64,000 bases of DNA. Origin: Trujillonella endophytica (lineage in GTDB: Bacteria > Actinomycetota > Actinomycetes > Mycobacteriales > Geodermatophilaceae). This document shows, piece after piece, positions 25,073 through 33,400 of this stretch; the first letter of the stretch is position 1; each line of letters begins with the position of its first letter. The DNA lies in contig NZ_FOEE01000005.1 of assembly GCF_900110555.1 (NCBI RefSeq), positions 242,868-306,867 on the forward strand, given 5' to 3'. The notes under the pieces are model-generated. The model did no database searches. It saw nothing but the letters and a program-made list of their open reading frames with translations, and was not told the DNA's origin. The translations under genes were made by a program, and so were the position numbers.

Positions 25073-25539
25073 AGGTTCGCCTCCGTGGGGGTCAGCGGGC
25101 TGTCTCCGATCGCCGCCATGACGTCGTTCGGCTGCCCGGGACGGCCGAGCGGGATCGAGTCCAGGAACGCGCGACGGGCCGAGGGGCCGGTGGGGGCGGC
25201 CATGGCCTCCCCGGGGTGGCGGCCGTAGCTCGACGTGAGGTTGACGATCGCTCCCCCGCCGCGTGCCAGCATCGCCTGCGCCTCGTGCTTGACGGCGAGG
25301 AAGACGCCGGTGAGGGACTCGTCCAGAACGGCCCGCCGGTCGGCCCGCGGATGCTGGTGCACCGGTGCGGCGGTCCCGATGCCGGCGGCGTTGACGCCGA
25401 CGTCCAGCCCCCCGAACCGCTCGGTGGCCGTCCGGACCGCGCGCTCGACGTCCTCCTCCCGGGCGACGTCGACCACGGCGGCGACGCACCGCTCGGCGCC
25501 GGTGACCAGCGCGACCCGGCCCCCCAGCCGGTCGGTCAC
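25069..25539 (-). pseudogene. SDR remnant with in-frame deletions
   Basis: The frame reads as a 156-residue SDR but lacks essential pieces. It begins GGRVALVTGAE and jumps directly to RCVAAVVDVAREEDVERAV, so the glycine-rich cofactor loop and about 40 residues are gone. After GGGAIVNLTSSYG the Tyr-x3-Lys, the PG motif and about 50-60 residues are missing before LDSIPLGRPGQPNDV, and the usual VDGG end is absent. The NVNLTG Asn is replaced (DESLTG). All losses keep frame, and GGGGAAG before GTG 25539 and the GTGA overlap with the alcohol dehydrogenase are preserved. Classical SDR catalysis is not possible. It may be kept only as a translated leader, or be a recent remnant. Confidence 0.8.
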
Positions 25540-25644
25540 GAGCTTCCCCGGCGGCGGCCGTCGCCCGGACCCGACTCGCGGCAGGACGTCTCGTCCGACG
25601 TCACGGGGCACCTCCTCGCCGGCCTGCTGGGATGGCTGAAGTTC

Positions 25645-25663
25645 TACACTGACGTCGACGTCA
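25645..25663 (+). promoter_or_regulatory. -10 box fused to a palindromic operator (LLM promoter)
   Basis: TACACT (TAnnnT type) runs directly into GACGTCGACGTCA; the last T with the following bases forms the perfect 14-base palindrome TGACGTCGACGTCA at 25650-25663. It lies 65 bases before the ATG of the LLM gene and in the divergent gap with the SDR remnant-alcohol dehydrogenase-aldehyde dehydrogenase unit. The same -10/palindrome fusion is found at the second P450, in the same orientation relative to the gene. Confidence 0.55.
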
Positions 25664-25727
25664 CATCCAGGGGTGGACCTGCCGGAACTGTTCGGCCCGT
25701 GCGCACCGATGCCGCTCCGGAGGAGCC

Positions 25728-26576
25728 ATGGTCCCCGAGGTCCGCGCCCGGTTCGGTCGGTTCGGCGTCTGGCACATGGGCGCTCCGTCCCCCGAGCTCG
25801 CCCAGGTCCTCGAGCGGCTCGGCTACGGCGCGTTGTGGGTGGGCGGGTCACCGGCCGGCGACCTGCGGGCGGTCGAGGACCTCCTCGACGCCACGACGAC
25901 GCTGACCCTCGCGACGGGGATCGTCAACGTCTGGGACACCGACGCCGGGGAGGTCGCGCGCTCGTTCGACCGGATCGAGTCCCGCCATCCCGGCCGCTTC
26001 GTGCTCGGCGTCGGCATTGGTCACCGCGAGGCGAATCGCGAGTACCGGTCGCCGTTCGAGACGCTGTCCTCCTACGTCGACTCGCTGCGCGCCTCGGGGG
26101 TGCCGGCCGACCGGCTCGTCCTCGCGGCCCTCGGGTCGAGGGCGCTGCGACTGGCCGCGGAGCGGAGCGCCGGCGCCCACCCGTACTTCGTGCCCATCGA
26201 GCACACGCGCGGCGCCCGGGACGTGGTGGGCCCCACGGCGCTGCTCGCGCCGGAGCACAAGGTCGTCGTCGACCCGGACCCCGAGCGCGCCCGCGCGGTC
26301 GCCCGGCGGCTCGTGACCGGGTACTCCCGGCTGGCGAACTACCGGAACAACCTGCGCCGCCTGGGCTGGTCGGAGGAGGACCTCGCTGCCGTCAGCGACG
26401 AACTCGTCGACGCGCTCGTGGCGCACGGCTCACCCGACGACGTCGCGCGGCGGCTGGCCGGCCACCTCGACGCGGGCGCCGACCACGTGGCGCTCCACCT
26501 CCTCACCCACGAGGGCGAGGACCCGCTGGACACGTACACGCTCCTGGCGGGCGCCCTGGGGCTCAGCCGCGGGTGA
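25728..26576 (+). CDS. LLM-class F420-dependent oxidoreductase
   Basis: A 282-aa luciferase-like protein of the short, F420-type form (family often annotated TIGR03620): FGVWHM at strand 1, LERLGYGALWVGG, LATGIVNVWD, RFVLGVGIGH and C-terminal LDAGADHVALHLL. GAGGAG lies immediately upstream of ATG 25728. The enzyme would move hydride between F420 and an alcohol/ketone or unsaturated substrate. It is a single plus-strand gene, divergent from the alcohol/aldehyde dehydrogenase unit across the palindromic operator, and the last gene of the catabolic region before tRNA-Pro. Confidence 0.84.
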   Translation: MVPEVRARFGRFGVWHMGAPSPELAQVLERLGYGALWVGGSPAGDLRAVEDLLDATTTLTLATGIVNVWDTDAGEVARSFDRIESRHPGRFVLGVGIGHREANREYRSPFETLSSYVDSLRASGVPADRLVLAALGSRALRLAAERSAGAHPYFVPIEHTRGARDVVGPTALLAPEHKVVVDPDPERARAVARRLVTGYSRLANYRNNLRRLGWSEEDLAAVSDELVDALVAHGSPDDVARRLAGHLDAGADHVALHLLTHEGEDPLDTYTLLAGALGLSRG

Positions 26577-26656
26577 CGACGGTCTCCGGGCGCTGCCGCG
26601 GCGCCCCCTGCTGGCGCGCGGCCGCGATGCCGGACCGCTTGCACGAGGAACGCGAG

Positions 26657-26687
26657 AGGCGGGCCGCCCCTCTCGGGCGACCCGCCT
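26657..26687. terminator. Bidirectional hairpin between LLM gene and tRNA-Pro
   Basis: Inverted repeat AGGCGGG-C-CGCCC, loop CTCTC, GGGCG-A-CCCGCCT: a 13-position stem with one C/A mismatch. It lies 80 bases after the plus-strand LLM stop and 22 bases after the 3' end of the minus-strand tRNA, so it can end transcription from both sides. Confidence 0.7.
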
Positions 26688-26708
26688 GCGTCCTGCGACA
26701 TCACACTG

Positions 26709-26782
<74 letters not shown>

Positions 26783-26902
26783 AGCGGCGGGTGGCTCGCA
26801 CGCACCCGATCGCTGCCTGAGCAGGTTACCGCACGGGCTCCCCCGCTCCGCGCCGGGTCGGTGCCGCGACGGAGGCGGGTCGGTGCCGGGACTCGGGCGG
26901 GG

Positions 26903-27799
26903 TCAGCCGCCGACCGGGGTCTCCCGGAGCATCCCGACGCCGAGGATCTCGCGCAGTCGCGCGGCGAACGCCTCCGCGTCGGCCGGCTCCCCGTGACCGG
27001 TGTCGAGGAAGCTCCCGTGATCGCCGGGGAAGACCACGGCGGGCGTGCCCAGGGCGTCGGCGAGGCCCTCCCCGCCCCGGTGTGCCAGCTGCCCGGCCGA
27101 CCCCGCCCCGACGGCCGGGACGATCCGCGTCGACGCCCGGCGCAGCGCGTCCAGGTCGAGCTCGTACACGGGGTTGGTGCTCATGTTCTGGCCGAGCAGG
27201 ACGTCGTCGCGCGATCCGTCGTCCTCCGTCGGCAGGCCGAACATCGCCGGGTCGGCCGGGTGCTCGGCGAAGTCGGCAGGGATCGGCCCGGCGTGCATGA
27301 CCAGCCGGATGAACTCGGCCATGCCGGCGCCGAACCCGGCCCGCCGATAGGTCTCGGCCACGTGCCGCCAGGCGGCCTCGGCCTCGGCGCGGTCCGGCAG
27401 CAGCGGCAGCGAGGGCGGCTCGTGGGCGACCAGGGTGCGGACCAGCTCCGGGCGCCGGGAGACCAGCACGAGGGCGTTCACCGCTCCCCCGCTGGTGGCC
27501 ATCATGTCGACCGGCCCGCCGCCCGCGGCCCCGATCACCCGCGCGAGGTCGTCGGCGTGCTCCTCCGGCGAGGTCACCGGGGCCCCGTCGGTGCGGCGGC
27601 TGCGCTCGGCGCCGCGCGGGTCGTAGGTCACCACGGTGCGGTCGGGGAACCGCCCGGCGAGCGTGCCGAACCCGGACGCCGCCATCGGCGAGCCGAACAG
27701 GAGCAGCGGCGGCTCCGACGACGACCCGTCCCCGGGCCGGACGTCGTAGGTCAGCACCGCGCCCGGGACGTCGAGCGTGTGGGTCTGCACTGCGGTCAT
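26903..27799 (-). CDS. Alpha/beta hydrolase
   Basis: A 298-aa soluble alpha/beta hydrolase. Visible elements: LLLFGSPM (oxyanion region), VVTYDPRGAERS, nucleophile elbow MATSGGAVNAL (Ser about 105) and C-terminal DHGSF with the catalytic His. Many close relatives are annotated only as alpha/beta hydrolase; an esterase or lactonase role is possible but undetermined. The start is ATG 27799 with GGAGG five bases upstream. That Shine-Dalgarno lies inside one arm of an inverted repeat with the region right after der (see the separate entry), so its translation may depend on whether it is transcribed from der. Confidence 0.82.
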   Translation of the reverse strand: MTAVQTHTLDVPGAVLTYDVRPGDGSSSEPPLLLFGSPMAASGFGTLAGRFPDRTVVTYDPRGAERSRRTDGAPVTSPEEHADDLARVIGAAGGGPVDMMATSGGAVNALVLVSRRPELVRTLVAHEPPSLPLLPDRAEAEAAWRHVAETYRRAGFGAGMAEFIRLVMHAGPIPADFAEHPADPAMFGLPTEDDGSRDDVLLGQNMSTNPVYELDLDALRRASTRIVPAVGAGSAGQLAHRGGEGLADALGTPAVVFPGDHGSFLDTGHGEPADAEAFAARLREILGVGMLRETPVGG

Positions 27800-27801
27800 G
27801 G

Positions 27802-27857
27802 CTGCCTCCGGAGGTGCGTCGGTGGGTCTCGACGTACTCGACCCGCCCCGGAGGCAG
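27802..27857 (-). promoter_or_regulatory. Long-loop inverted repeat covering a ribosome-binding site
   Basis: Arms CTGCCTCCGG (27802-27811) and CCGGAGGCAG (27848-27857) are perfectly complementary over 10 bases with a 36-base loop. The structure starts just after the der stop codon and ends on the Shine-Dalgarno of the alpha/beta hydrolase. It could be a der terminator, or it could hide the hydrolase ribosome-binding site in read-through RNA. Confidence 0.5.
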
Positions 27858-27860
27858 AAG

Positions 27861-29222
27861 TCATCGCTGGCCGCCGGTGCCCTTCCGGCGCTCGCTCTCC
27901 CGGCCCTCGCGGACCTTCACCGAGATCTCGATCGGCGTTCCGTCGAAGCCCCACCGCTCGCGCAGCTTGCGCTCCAGGAACCGCCGGTAGCCGGCCTCCA
28001 GGAAGCCCGTGGAGAAGACGACGAACCGCGGCGGCCGGACGTCGGCCTGGGTCACGTACTTGATCTTCGGCGCGCGCCCGCCGCGGGCCGGTGGCGGCGT
28101 CTCCTGCACCAGCGTGCGGATGTACTGGTTCAGCTCGGCGGTCGGGATCCGGCTCTCCCACGAGGCCAGCGCGGCGCGCAGGTGGTCGGCGAGCTTGCCG
28201 ACGCCGCGGCCCCCCTTGGCCGAGATGTTGACCCGGCTGGCCCACTTGATCCGGGCGAGGTCCCGATCCACCTCCCGCTCCAGCTGCATGTGCCGGTCCT
28301 CGTCGAGCAGGTCCCACTTGTTGATCGCGATGACCAGCGCCCGGCCGGCCTCGATGACCTGGGTGATGACCCGCTGGTCCTGCTCGCTGATCACCTCGTC
28401 GGCCGCGAGCAGCACGACGGCGACCTCGGCGGCCTGGATCGCGGCCTCGGTGCGCAGGCTGGCGTAGTACTCCATGCCGCTGGCGGTGTTGACCTTCCGG
28501 CGCAGCCCGGCGGTGTCGACGAACCGCCAGTCCTCGCCGCCGAGGGTGATGATCGAGTCGACCGGGTCGACGGTCGTGCCGGCCACCGAGTCGACGACCG
28601 ACCGCTCCTCCTTGGCCAGCCGGTTGAGCAGGCTGGACTTGCCCACGTTCGGCCGCCCGACCAGGGCCACCCGGCGCGGGCCGGTCTCGCCCTCCTGCTC
28701 GCGCGGCGCCTCCGGCATCGAGTCGAGGATGAGGTCCAGCAGGTCGCCGGCGCCGCGGCCGTGCAGCGCGCTGATCGGCTGCGGCTCCCCCAGCCCGAGC
28801 GACCACAGCTCGGACGCACCGGCCTCGCTGCGCTCGTCGTCGACCTTGTTGGCCACGAGGATCACCGGGCGGTCGCTGCGCCGCAGGATCCGGGCCGCGG
28901 CCAGATCGGTGTCGGTCGCGCCGACCTGGCTGTCGACGACGAGCACGATCACGTCGGCGGTCTTCATCGCGAACTCCGCCTGGCGGGTGATCGCGGCGCC
29001 CAGCCCCGCCGCCTTCGGGTCCCAGCCGCCGGTGTCGGTGACGGTGAACCGCCGGCCGTTCCACAGCGCCTCGTAGGAGATGCGGTCGCGGGTCACGCCC
29101 GGCACGTCCTGGACGACGGCCGCGCGGCGCCCCAGAACGCGGTTGACCAGCGTCGACTTGCCCACGTTCGGCCTGCCGACCACCGCGACGACCGGCAACG
29201 GGCCGGTGCCCTCTTCCGTCAT
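27861..29222 (-). CDS. der: GTPase Der (EngA), ribosome assembly
   Basis: A 453-aa double-GTPase protein required for 50S ribosome assembly. Two tandem G domains are clear: the first with [15 protein letters not shown] and NKVD, the second (from about residue 185) with [18 protein letters not shown] and NKWDL; the C-terminal KH-like domain ends with [10 protein letters not shown]. The ATG overlaps the cmk stop (ATGA), as in the cmk-der pair of mycobacteria. It is the last gene of the aroH-type mutase, cmk, der unit. Confidence 0.97.
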   Translation of the reverse strand: MTEEGTGPLPVVAVVGRPNVGKSTLVNRVLGRRAAVVQDVPGVTRDRISYEALWNGRRFTVTDTGGWDPKAAGLGAAITRQAEFAMKTADVIVLVVDSQVGATDTDLAAARILRRSDRPVILVANKVDDERSEAGASELWSLGLGEPQPISALHGRGAGDLLDLILDSMPEAPREQEGETGPRRVALVGRPNVGKSSLLNRLAKEERSVVDSVAGTTVDPVDSIITLGGEDWRFVDTAGLRRKVNTASGMEYYASLRTEAAIQAAEVAVVLLAADEVISEQDQRVITQVIEAGRALVIAINKWDLLDEDRHMQLEREVDRDLARIKWASRVNISAKGGRGVGKLADHLRAALASWESRIPTAELNQYIRTLVQETPPPARGGRAPKIKYVTQADVRPPRFVVFSTGFLEAGYRRFLERKLRERWGFDGTPIEISVKVREGRESERRKGTGGQR

Positions 29223-29920
29223 CGTCGTGCTCCCAGGGATTCGTGCGCCAGCTCGACGACCCGGTCGACGACCTGGTCCCGGTCCAGCGCGGTGCTGTCG
29301 ACGACGACCGCGTCCGCGGCCGGCCGCAGCGGGCTGTCCGCGCGGCTGCTGTCGTAGGTGTCGCGGCGGCGGAGGTCGGCGGCGATCGCGGCGATCTCCG
29401 CCACGTCGCGCACCCCCAGCTGCGCGGCCCGCCGCTGCGCGCGGGCCTCCGGCGCGGCGGTCAGGTAGATCTTGCAGGTCGCCCCGGGCAGGACGACGGT
29501 GCCGATGTCGCGCCCCTCGACGACGACGGCGTCGGCGGCCTCGACCAGCGCGCGCTGCTGGTCGACCAGCTGCCGGCGCACCGCGGGCACGGCGGACACC
29601 GCCGAGACCGCGCGGGTGACCTCGGCGCCGCGGATCCGCACCGCGACGTCGACGCCGTCCACGCGCACCAGCTCGACGTCGGCCGCCGTCCCCACCTCGA
29701 TGCGCGCGCCCGCCACCACGGCCGCCACCGCCTCGGCGTCCTCCGGGTCGACCCCGGCGTCGAGCACGGCGACGGTGGCGGCCCGGTACATGGCACCGGT
29801 GTCGAGGTACGCGGCGCCCAGCCGGGCGGCCGCGGCGCGGGCGACGCTGGACTTGCCGGTGCCCGACGGCCCGTCGAGGGTCACCTGGCCGCGAAAGCCG
29901 GCCACCGGGTACTCGCTCAC
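29219..29920 (-). CDS. cmk: Cytidylate kinase
   Basis: A 233-aa nucleoside monophosphate kinase that phosphorylates CMP and dCMP with ATP. The P-loop GPSGTGKSS, the CMP-binding DTGAMYRA and the acid-base segment [12 protein letters not shown] are present, and the C-terminal lid has [17 protein letters not shown]. The start is GTG 29920, which overlaps the chorismate mutase stop by four bases; the longer open frame upstream is not coding. The stop overlaps der (ATGA). Confidence 0.96.
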   Translation of the reverse strand: MSEYPVAGFRGQVTLDGPSGTGKSSVARAAAARLGAAYLDTGAMYRAATVAVLDAGVDPEDAEAVAAVVAGARIEVGTAADVELVRVDGVDVAVRIRGAEVTRAVSAVSAVPAVRRQLVDQQRALVEAADAVVVEGRDIGTVVLPGATCKIYLTAAPEARAQRRAAQLGVRDVAEIAAIAADLRRRDTYDSSRADSPLRPAADAVVVDSTALDRDQVVDRVVELAHESLGARR

Positions 29921-30279
29921 TGTGCGATGTCCCGTCGGAGCGCGACCGCCCCGCGCAGGTACACGTGGGCGATCTCCGAGCGGGGCACGTCGGTCTCGAC
30001 GTGCGCCATCAGGCGCAGCACCCGCGGCAGGGCGTGCGGGACGTCGATCTCGCTGGCGCACATCAGCGGCACGTCGCCGAGGCCGAGCTCGCGCGCGGCC
30101 AGGGCGGGGAACTCCGACACCAGGTCCGGCGTGGCGGTGAACAGGATGCTGATCAGCTGCTCGGTGTCGAGGGCGTTGCGCTCGATCACCGTGCTCACCA
30201 GCTCGCGGGTCGCCGCCAGCACCTCGTCCCGGTCGTCGGCGTCGACCTGCGTCGCACCCCGGATGGCTCGGACGGCCAT
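29917..30279 (-). CDS. aroH: Chorismate mutase, AroH class
   Basis: A 120-aa chorismate mutase of the trimeric AroH type, turning chorismate into prephenate for Phe/Tyr synthesis. The active-site pattern is visible: [11 protein letters not shown] with the N-terminal Arg, EVLAATREL, then the Glu in CASEIDVP and the Arg in [12 protein letters not shown]. The start is ATG 30279, because GAGGAG ends five bases before it; that sequence overlaps the alternative GTG at 30285. It is coupled to cmk by a GTGA overlap and is probably the first gene of the unit. A TAGACT box at 30333-30328 on the minus strand is a candidate -10. Confidence 0.92.
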   Translation of the reverse strand: MAVRAIRGATQVDADDRDEVLAATRELVSTVIERNALDTEQLISILFTATPDLVSEFPALAARELGLGDVPLMCASEIDVPHALPRVLRLMAHVETDVPRSEIAHVYLRGAVALRRDIAQ

Positions 30280-30400
30280 GCACACTCCTCATGTATCCAC
30301 TGGCTCCCAGCGGACGGGGCCTCGTCGAGTCTAGTTAACGGACCTCCCTGCCCCCGTCCGATCGCAACCGGGACCGGGCCCTGCAGGCAGGCCGGGCGCG

Positions 30401-31270
30401 CTACAGCCCGACGAGCTCGTTGAGCTGGCCGACCTCGGCGCGGGTCAGCCGGCGGATCGACCCCAGGCGCATCCGGTCCAGCTTCACCGGGCCGATCGCG
30501 GTGCGGGTCAGTCGCGACACGGGCAGCCCGACGTGCGCCAGCAGCCGCCGGACGATGTGCTTGCGCCCCTCGTGCAGCACCACCTCGACGACCGACTGAC
30601 CGGCGTGCGTGTCCACGAGCGTGAACGAGTGCACCCGCACCGGCCCGTCCTCGAGCTCGACGCCCTGGCGCAGCCGCCGGCCGAGGTCGCGCGGCACCGA
30701 CCCCGACACCTGGGCCAGGTAGGTCTTCTTCACCTCGTAGGAGGGGTGGGCCAGCCGGTGGGCCAGCTCGCCGTCGTTGGTGACCAGGAGCAGCCCCTCG
30801 GTGTCCTGGTCGAGCCGGCCGACGTGCACCAGCCCCGGCGCGAGGTCGCCGACCATGTCGCCGACGGTGGGCCGGTTGCGGTCGTCGCTCATCGCGGTGA
30901 TCACCCCGGCGGGCTTGTTCAGCGCGTAGGTGACGCGGTCGTCGCGCAGCTCCAGCCGGACGCCGTCGACGGAGATCTGGTCGGTGCCCGGGTGCACCCG
31001 CATGCCCTGCACCGCGACGACGGCGCCGTTCACGCTGATCCGGCCGGCGTCGATCATGTCCTCGCAGACGCGGCGGGAGCCGACGCCGGCGCGGGCCAGC
31101 ACCTTCTGCAGCCGCTCCCCCTCGGGGTGCCCGGCCTCGGGCTCGGGAGCGCGCTCGGCCGGGTGGGCCGGGGCCAGCTCCATGTCCTCCGACCAGCCCT
31201 CTCCGCCCCGGGTCGTCGCGGACTCGTCGGGCTGGGGATCGGGGTTCTCGTCGGGCGGCGCGGTGTTCAT
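30401..31270 (-). CDS. rluB: 23S rRNA pseudouridine synthase (RluB family)
   Basis: A 289-aa pseudouridine synthase. After an acidic, Pro-rich N-terminal extension (residues 1-50) comes an S4 RNA-binding domain (LQKVLARAGVGSRRVCEDMI), then the catalytic domain with the Asp in GRLDQDTEGLLLVTNDG and the C-terminal EGRKHIVRRLL. It modifies U to pseudouridine in 23S rRNA, by analogy at position 2605. ATG 31270 is the first codon of the conserved protein; the frame stays open upstream into the repeat array, but that part looks non-coding. Confidence 0.93.
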   Translation of the reverse strand: MNTAPPDENPDPQPDESATTRGGEGWSEDMELAPAHPAERAPEPEAGHPEGERLQKVLARAGVGSRRVCEDMIDAGRISVNGAVVAVQGMRVHPGTDQISVDGVRLELRDDRVTYALNKPAGVITAMSDDRNRPTVGDMVGDLAPGLVHVGRLDQDTEGLLLVTNDGELAHRLAHPSYEVKKTYLAQVSGSVPRDLGRRLRQGVELEDGPVRVHSFTLVDTHAGQSVVEVVLHEGRKHIVRRLLAHVGLPVSRLTRTAIGPVKLDRMRLGSIRRLTRAEVGQLNELVGL

Positions 31271-31330
31271 CGCCCCCAGTCTCCCACCTCCGCGGCGGCC
31301 CCTCCGCCAGCGTGCGGGAGGATCGTCGCC

Positions 31331-31576
31331 ATGCGGACGGAGCAGGTCATGGGGCTGGTGCTCGCGGCGATGGGCGTCGCGCTGGTGCTGCTGTCCCGCC
31401 GGCTGGTCTGGGAGCACTCCCCCGACAACCCCGCGGCCGTCCAGCGCGGTGCCGGTGCGGCGGGCGTCTGGTCCGACCGGGCGCGGAACTTCCACCTGTG
31501 GCGCGGCCGGATCGGTGGCGGCGTCTTCGTCGTCGTCGGCCTGCTGCTGGTGACCGGCGTCCTCCTCGGCGACTAG
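31331..31576 (+). CDS. Small two-helix membrane protein
   Basis: An 81-aa protein with two membrane helices, VMGLVLAAMGVALVLLSRR (residues 6-24) and GGGVFVVVGLLLVTGVLLG near the C-terminus, joined by a polar segment. GGGAGG lies about nine bases before the ATG. I do not recognise a family. It is divergent from rluB and convergent with scpB, and its stop codon is followed directly by a repeat array. A role in the envelope is all that can be inferred. Confidence 0.6.
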   Translation: MRTEQVMGLVLAAMGVALVLLSRRLVWEHSPDNPAAVQRGAGAAGVWSDRARNFHLWRGRIGGGVFVVVGLLLVTGVLLGD

Positions 31577-31700
31577 CCCCCCGGGGCAATTCCGCGCTTC
31601 CGCACCGGGGCAATTCCGCGCTTCCGCGCGGTGCAATTCCGCGCTTCTGCACGGTCAATTCCGCGCTTCCGCGCGGTGCAGAAGCGCGAAATTGCCCGGA
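31577..31700. repeat. Array A of a 23-24-base repeat with an inverted end copy
   Basis: Four direct copies of the 18-base core GCAATTCCGCGCTTCCGC begin at 31586, 31610, 31633 and 31655 (periods 24, 23, 22). They are followed by one inverted copy, GCAGAAGCGCGAAATTGC, at 31678-31695. Spacers of 4-6 bases (ACCGGG-like) separate the copies. The array fills the gap between the convergent membrane protein and scpB. A second array of the same family is at 52329-52525. Pairing of a direct copy with the inverted copy would give a long hairpin, so a bidirectional terminator is one possible role. Confidence 0.85.
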
Positions 31701-31713
31701 CGGGGGACGTCGC

Positions 31714-32538
31714 TCAGTGGGCGTCGGGGTGGTCCACCAGGAAGGACGCCGTCTCCGGCAGCAGCGGCCCGAGGCTGGGCAGGTCGGTCAGGCTCGCGAG
31801 CCCGAGCCGTTCGAGGAACAGCGGCGTCGTGCCGTACAGCCCGCCGCCGGAGTCCGGATCGCTGCCGACCTCGTGCACCAGGCCGCGGGCGAGCAGGGTC
31901 CGCATGACGCCGTCGACGCCGACCCCGCGGATCGCCGCGATCCGCGCCCGGGTGACCGGCTGGCGGTAGGCGATGACGGCGAGGGTCTCCAGCGCCGCCT
32001 GGGTGAGCCGGCTGCCGCGGCCGTGGCCGAGGTAGCGCTCGATCACCTCGGCGTGCTCGTCGCGGGTGTAGAGCCGCCACCCCTCCCCCACCCGGCGCAG
32101 CGTGATGCCGGCGCCACGGCGGTCGTAGTCCTCGGCCAGCTCGGCCAGCGCCTCCCGGGCGCGGTCCGGCGGGCAGCGCAGCGATGCGGCGAGGGTGTCC
32201 TCGTCGACGGGGCTGTCCAGCACGAACAGCAGCGCCTCCAGGCCGGCGCGCAACGTGGTCGGGTCGACGTCGGCCAGTGGCTCGGGCTCCGGCTCGGACT
32301 CGGGCTTGGGCTCGGGCTCCGCGGGCCCCGGCGGCGGCAGCTCGACCTCGGCGACCGGCACCGGGGCGGGCTCGTCGTCCGGGACGGCCGGCCGCTCGGC
32401 GACCCGCGCGGCCAGCTCCGCGGCGACGGCGTCCCAGACGGCGGGGTCGTCGTCGCGGTCGGCGGCCTCCTCGCGGGTCGCGGCCAGCTCGGCGGCCAGC
32501 GCGTCCCACGAGATCGGCCGGGACTCCTCGTCGCTCAC
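31714..32538 (-). CDS. scpB: Segregation and condensation protein ScpB
   Basis: A 274-aa ScpB, the winged-helix partner of the kleisin ScpA in the SMC complex. The conserved core begins near residue 100 (LEALLFVLDSPV) and includes LTQAALETLAVIAYRQPVTR and RGVGVDGVMRTLL. The N-terminal 95 residues are an acidic, Pro/Glu-rich extension with EPEPKPESEPEPEP-type repeats, longer than in most ScpB proteins and probably disordered. GTG 32538 overlaps the ScpA stop (GTGA). Its 3' end faces repeat array A. Confidence 0.93.
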   Translation of the reverse strand: MSDEESRPISWDALAAELAATREEAADRDDDPAVWDAVAAELAARVAERPAVPDDEPAPVPVAEVELPPPGPAEPEPKPESEPEPEPLADVDPTTLRAGLEALLFVLDSPVDEDTLAASLRCPPDRAREALAELAEDYDRRGAGITLRRVGEGWRLYTRDEHAEVIERYLGHGRGSRLTQAALETLAVIAYRQPVTRARIAAIRGVGVDGVMRTLLARGLVHEVGSDPDSGGGLYGTTPLFLERLGLASLTDLPSLGPLLPETASFLVDHPDAH

Positions 32539-33383
32539 CGGTACTCCTCCTCCACGGCCGCCGCGTCGGCGTCGCCGTCGGCCCCGTCGCCGTCCGCCCC
32601 GCCGTCCGCCCCGTCGCCGGCCGCGGGCAGCGGCCCGGCGGTCCACCGGACGTGCAGCTCCCCGAGCGGGGTGAGCTGGTCGAACACGACGCGCTGCTGA
32701 CGGTAGAGCTCGAGCAGGGCGAGGAACCGGGCGACCACCTCGAGGGTGTGCTCGCAGTCGGCGGTCAGGGTCCGGAAGCTGATGGTCCCGGCCTCGGCCA
32801 GCCGGCCGCGCACCACGAGCAGCTGCTCGGCGACGCTGACGGCGGGGGCGTGCAGGTGGCTGACGCTCACCGTCGGCGGCAGCTTCGGCGCCAGCACCCG
32901 GGTGGCCAGGGCGGCGAACTGCTCCGGGGTGACGCCGAGCAGCACCTCGGGGATCTGCTCGGCAAACCGCGGATCGGGCCCGGCGTCGCGGCCGTAGCGC
33001 AGGGCGGCGCCGCCCTCGCGCTCGCGCAGGAACGCCGCGGCCTGCTTGTAGGCGCGGTACTGCAGCAGGCGGGCGAAGAGCAGGTCGCGGGCCTCGAGCA
33101 GCTCGAGGTCGTCCTCGTCCTCCACCTCGGCGGCCGGCAGCAGCCGGGCCGCCTTGAGGTCGAGCAGCGTGGCGGCGACGACCAGGAACTCGCTGGCCTG
33201 GTCGAGGTCGAGCTCGTCGCCGAGGGCCCGCAGGTGGGCGATGAACTCGTCGGTGACCTGCGAGAGCGCGATCTCGGTGACGTCGAGCTTGTGCTTGCCG
33301 ATCAGCTGCAGCAGGAGGTCGAAGGGCCCCTCGAAGTTGACCAGCCGGACGGTGAAGCGCCCGTCCGCCCGAGCCTCGGTCAC
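32535..33383 (-). CDS. scpA: Segregation and condensation protein ScpA
   Basis: A 282-aa kleisin that bridges the SMC heads. It starts FTVRLVNFEGPFDLLLQLI, the typical ScpA N-terminus, followed by KHKLDVTEIALSQVTDEF and LVVAATLLDLKAARLLP; the C-terminal winged helix contains VARFLALLELYRQQRV. The last 25 residues are Gly/Asp/Ala repeats (DGADGGADGDGADGDADA), an acidic tail not needed for the fold. The start is GTG 33383. It follows the RHH protein gene by 17 bases and overlaps scpB by four. Confidence 0.95.
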   Translation of the reverse strand: MTEARADGRFTVRLVNFEGPFDLLLQLIGKHKLDVTEIALSQVTDEFIAHLRALGDELDLDQASEFLVVAATLLDLKAARLLPAAEVEDEDDLELLEARDLLFARLLQYRAYKQAAAFLREREGGAALRYGRDAGPDPRFAEQIPEVLLGVTPEQFAALATRVLAPKLPPTVSVSHLHAPAVSVAEQLLVVRGRLAEAGTISFRTLTADCEHTLEVVARFLALLELYRQQRVVFDQLTPLGELHVRWTAGPLPAAGDGADGGADGDGADGDADAAAVEEEYR

Positions 33384-33400
33384 GACCCCCAGCCTATGGG

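Noticed and set aside
25069..25539. Frameshift as the cause of the short SDR
   Set aside because: The same frame carries recognisable SDR segments from the first strand to near the end, and the junctions are contiguous in that frame, so deletions explain it better than a shifted frame.
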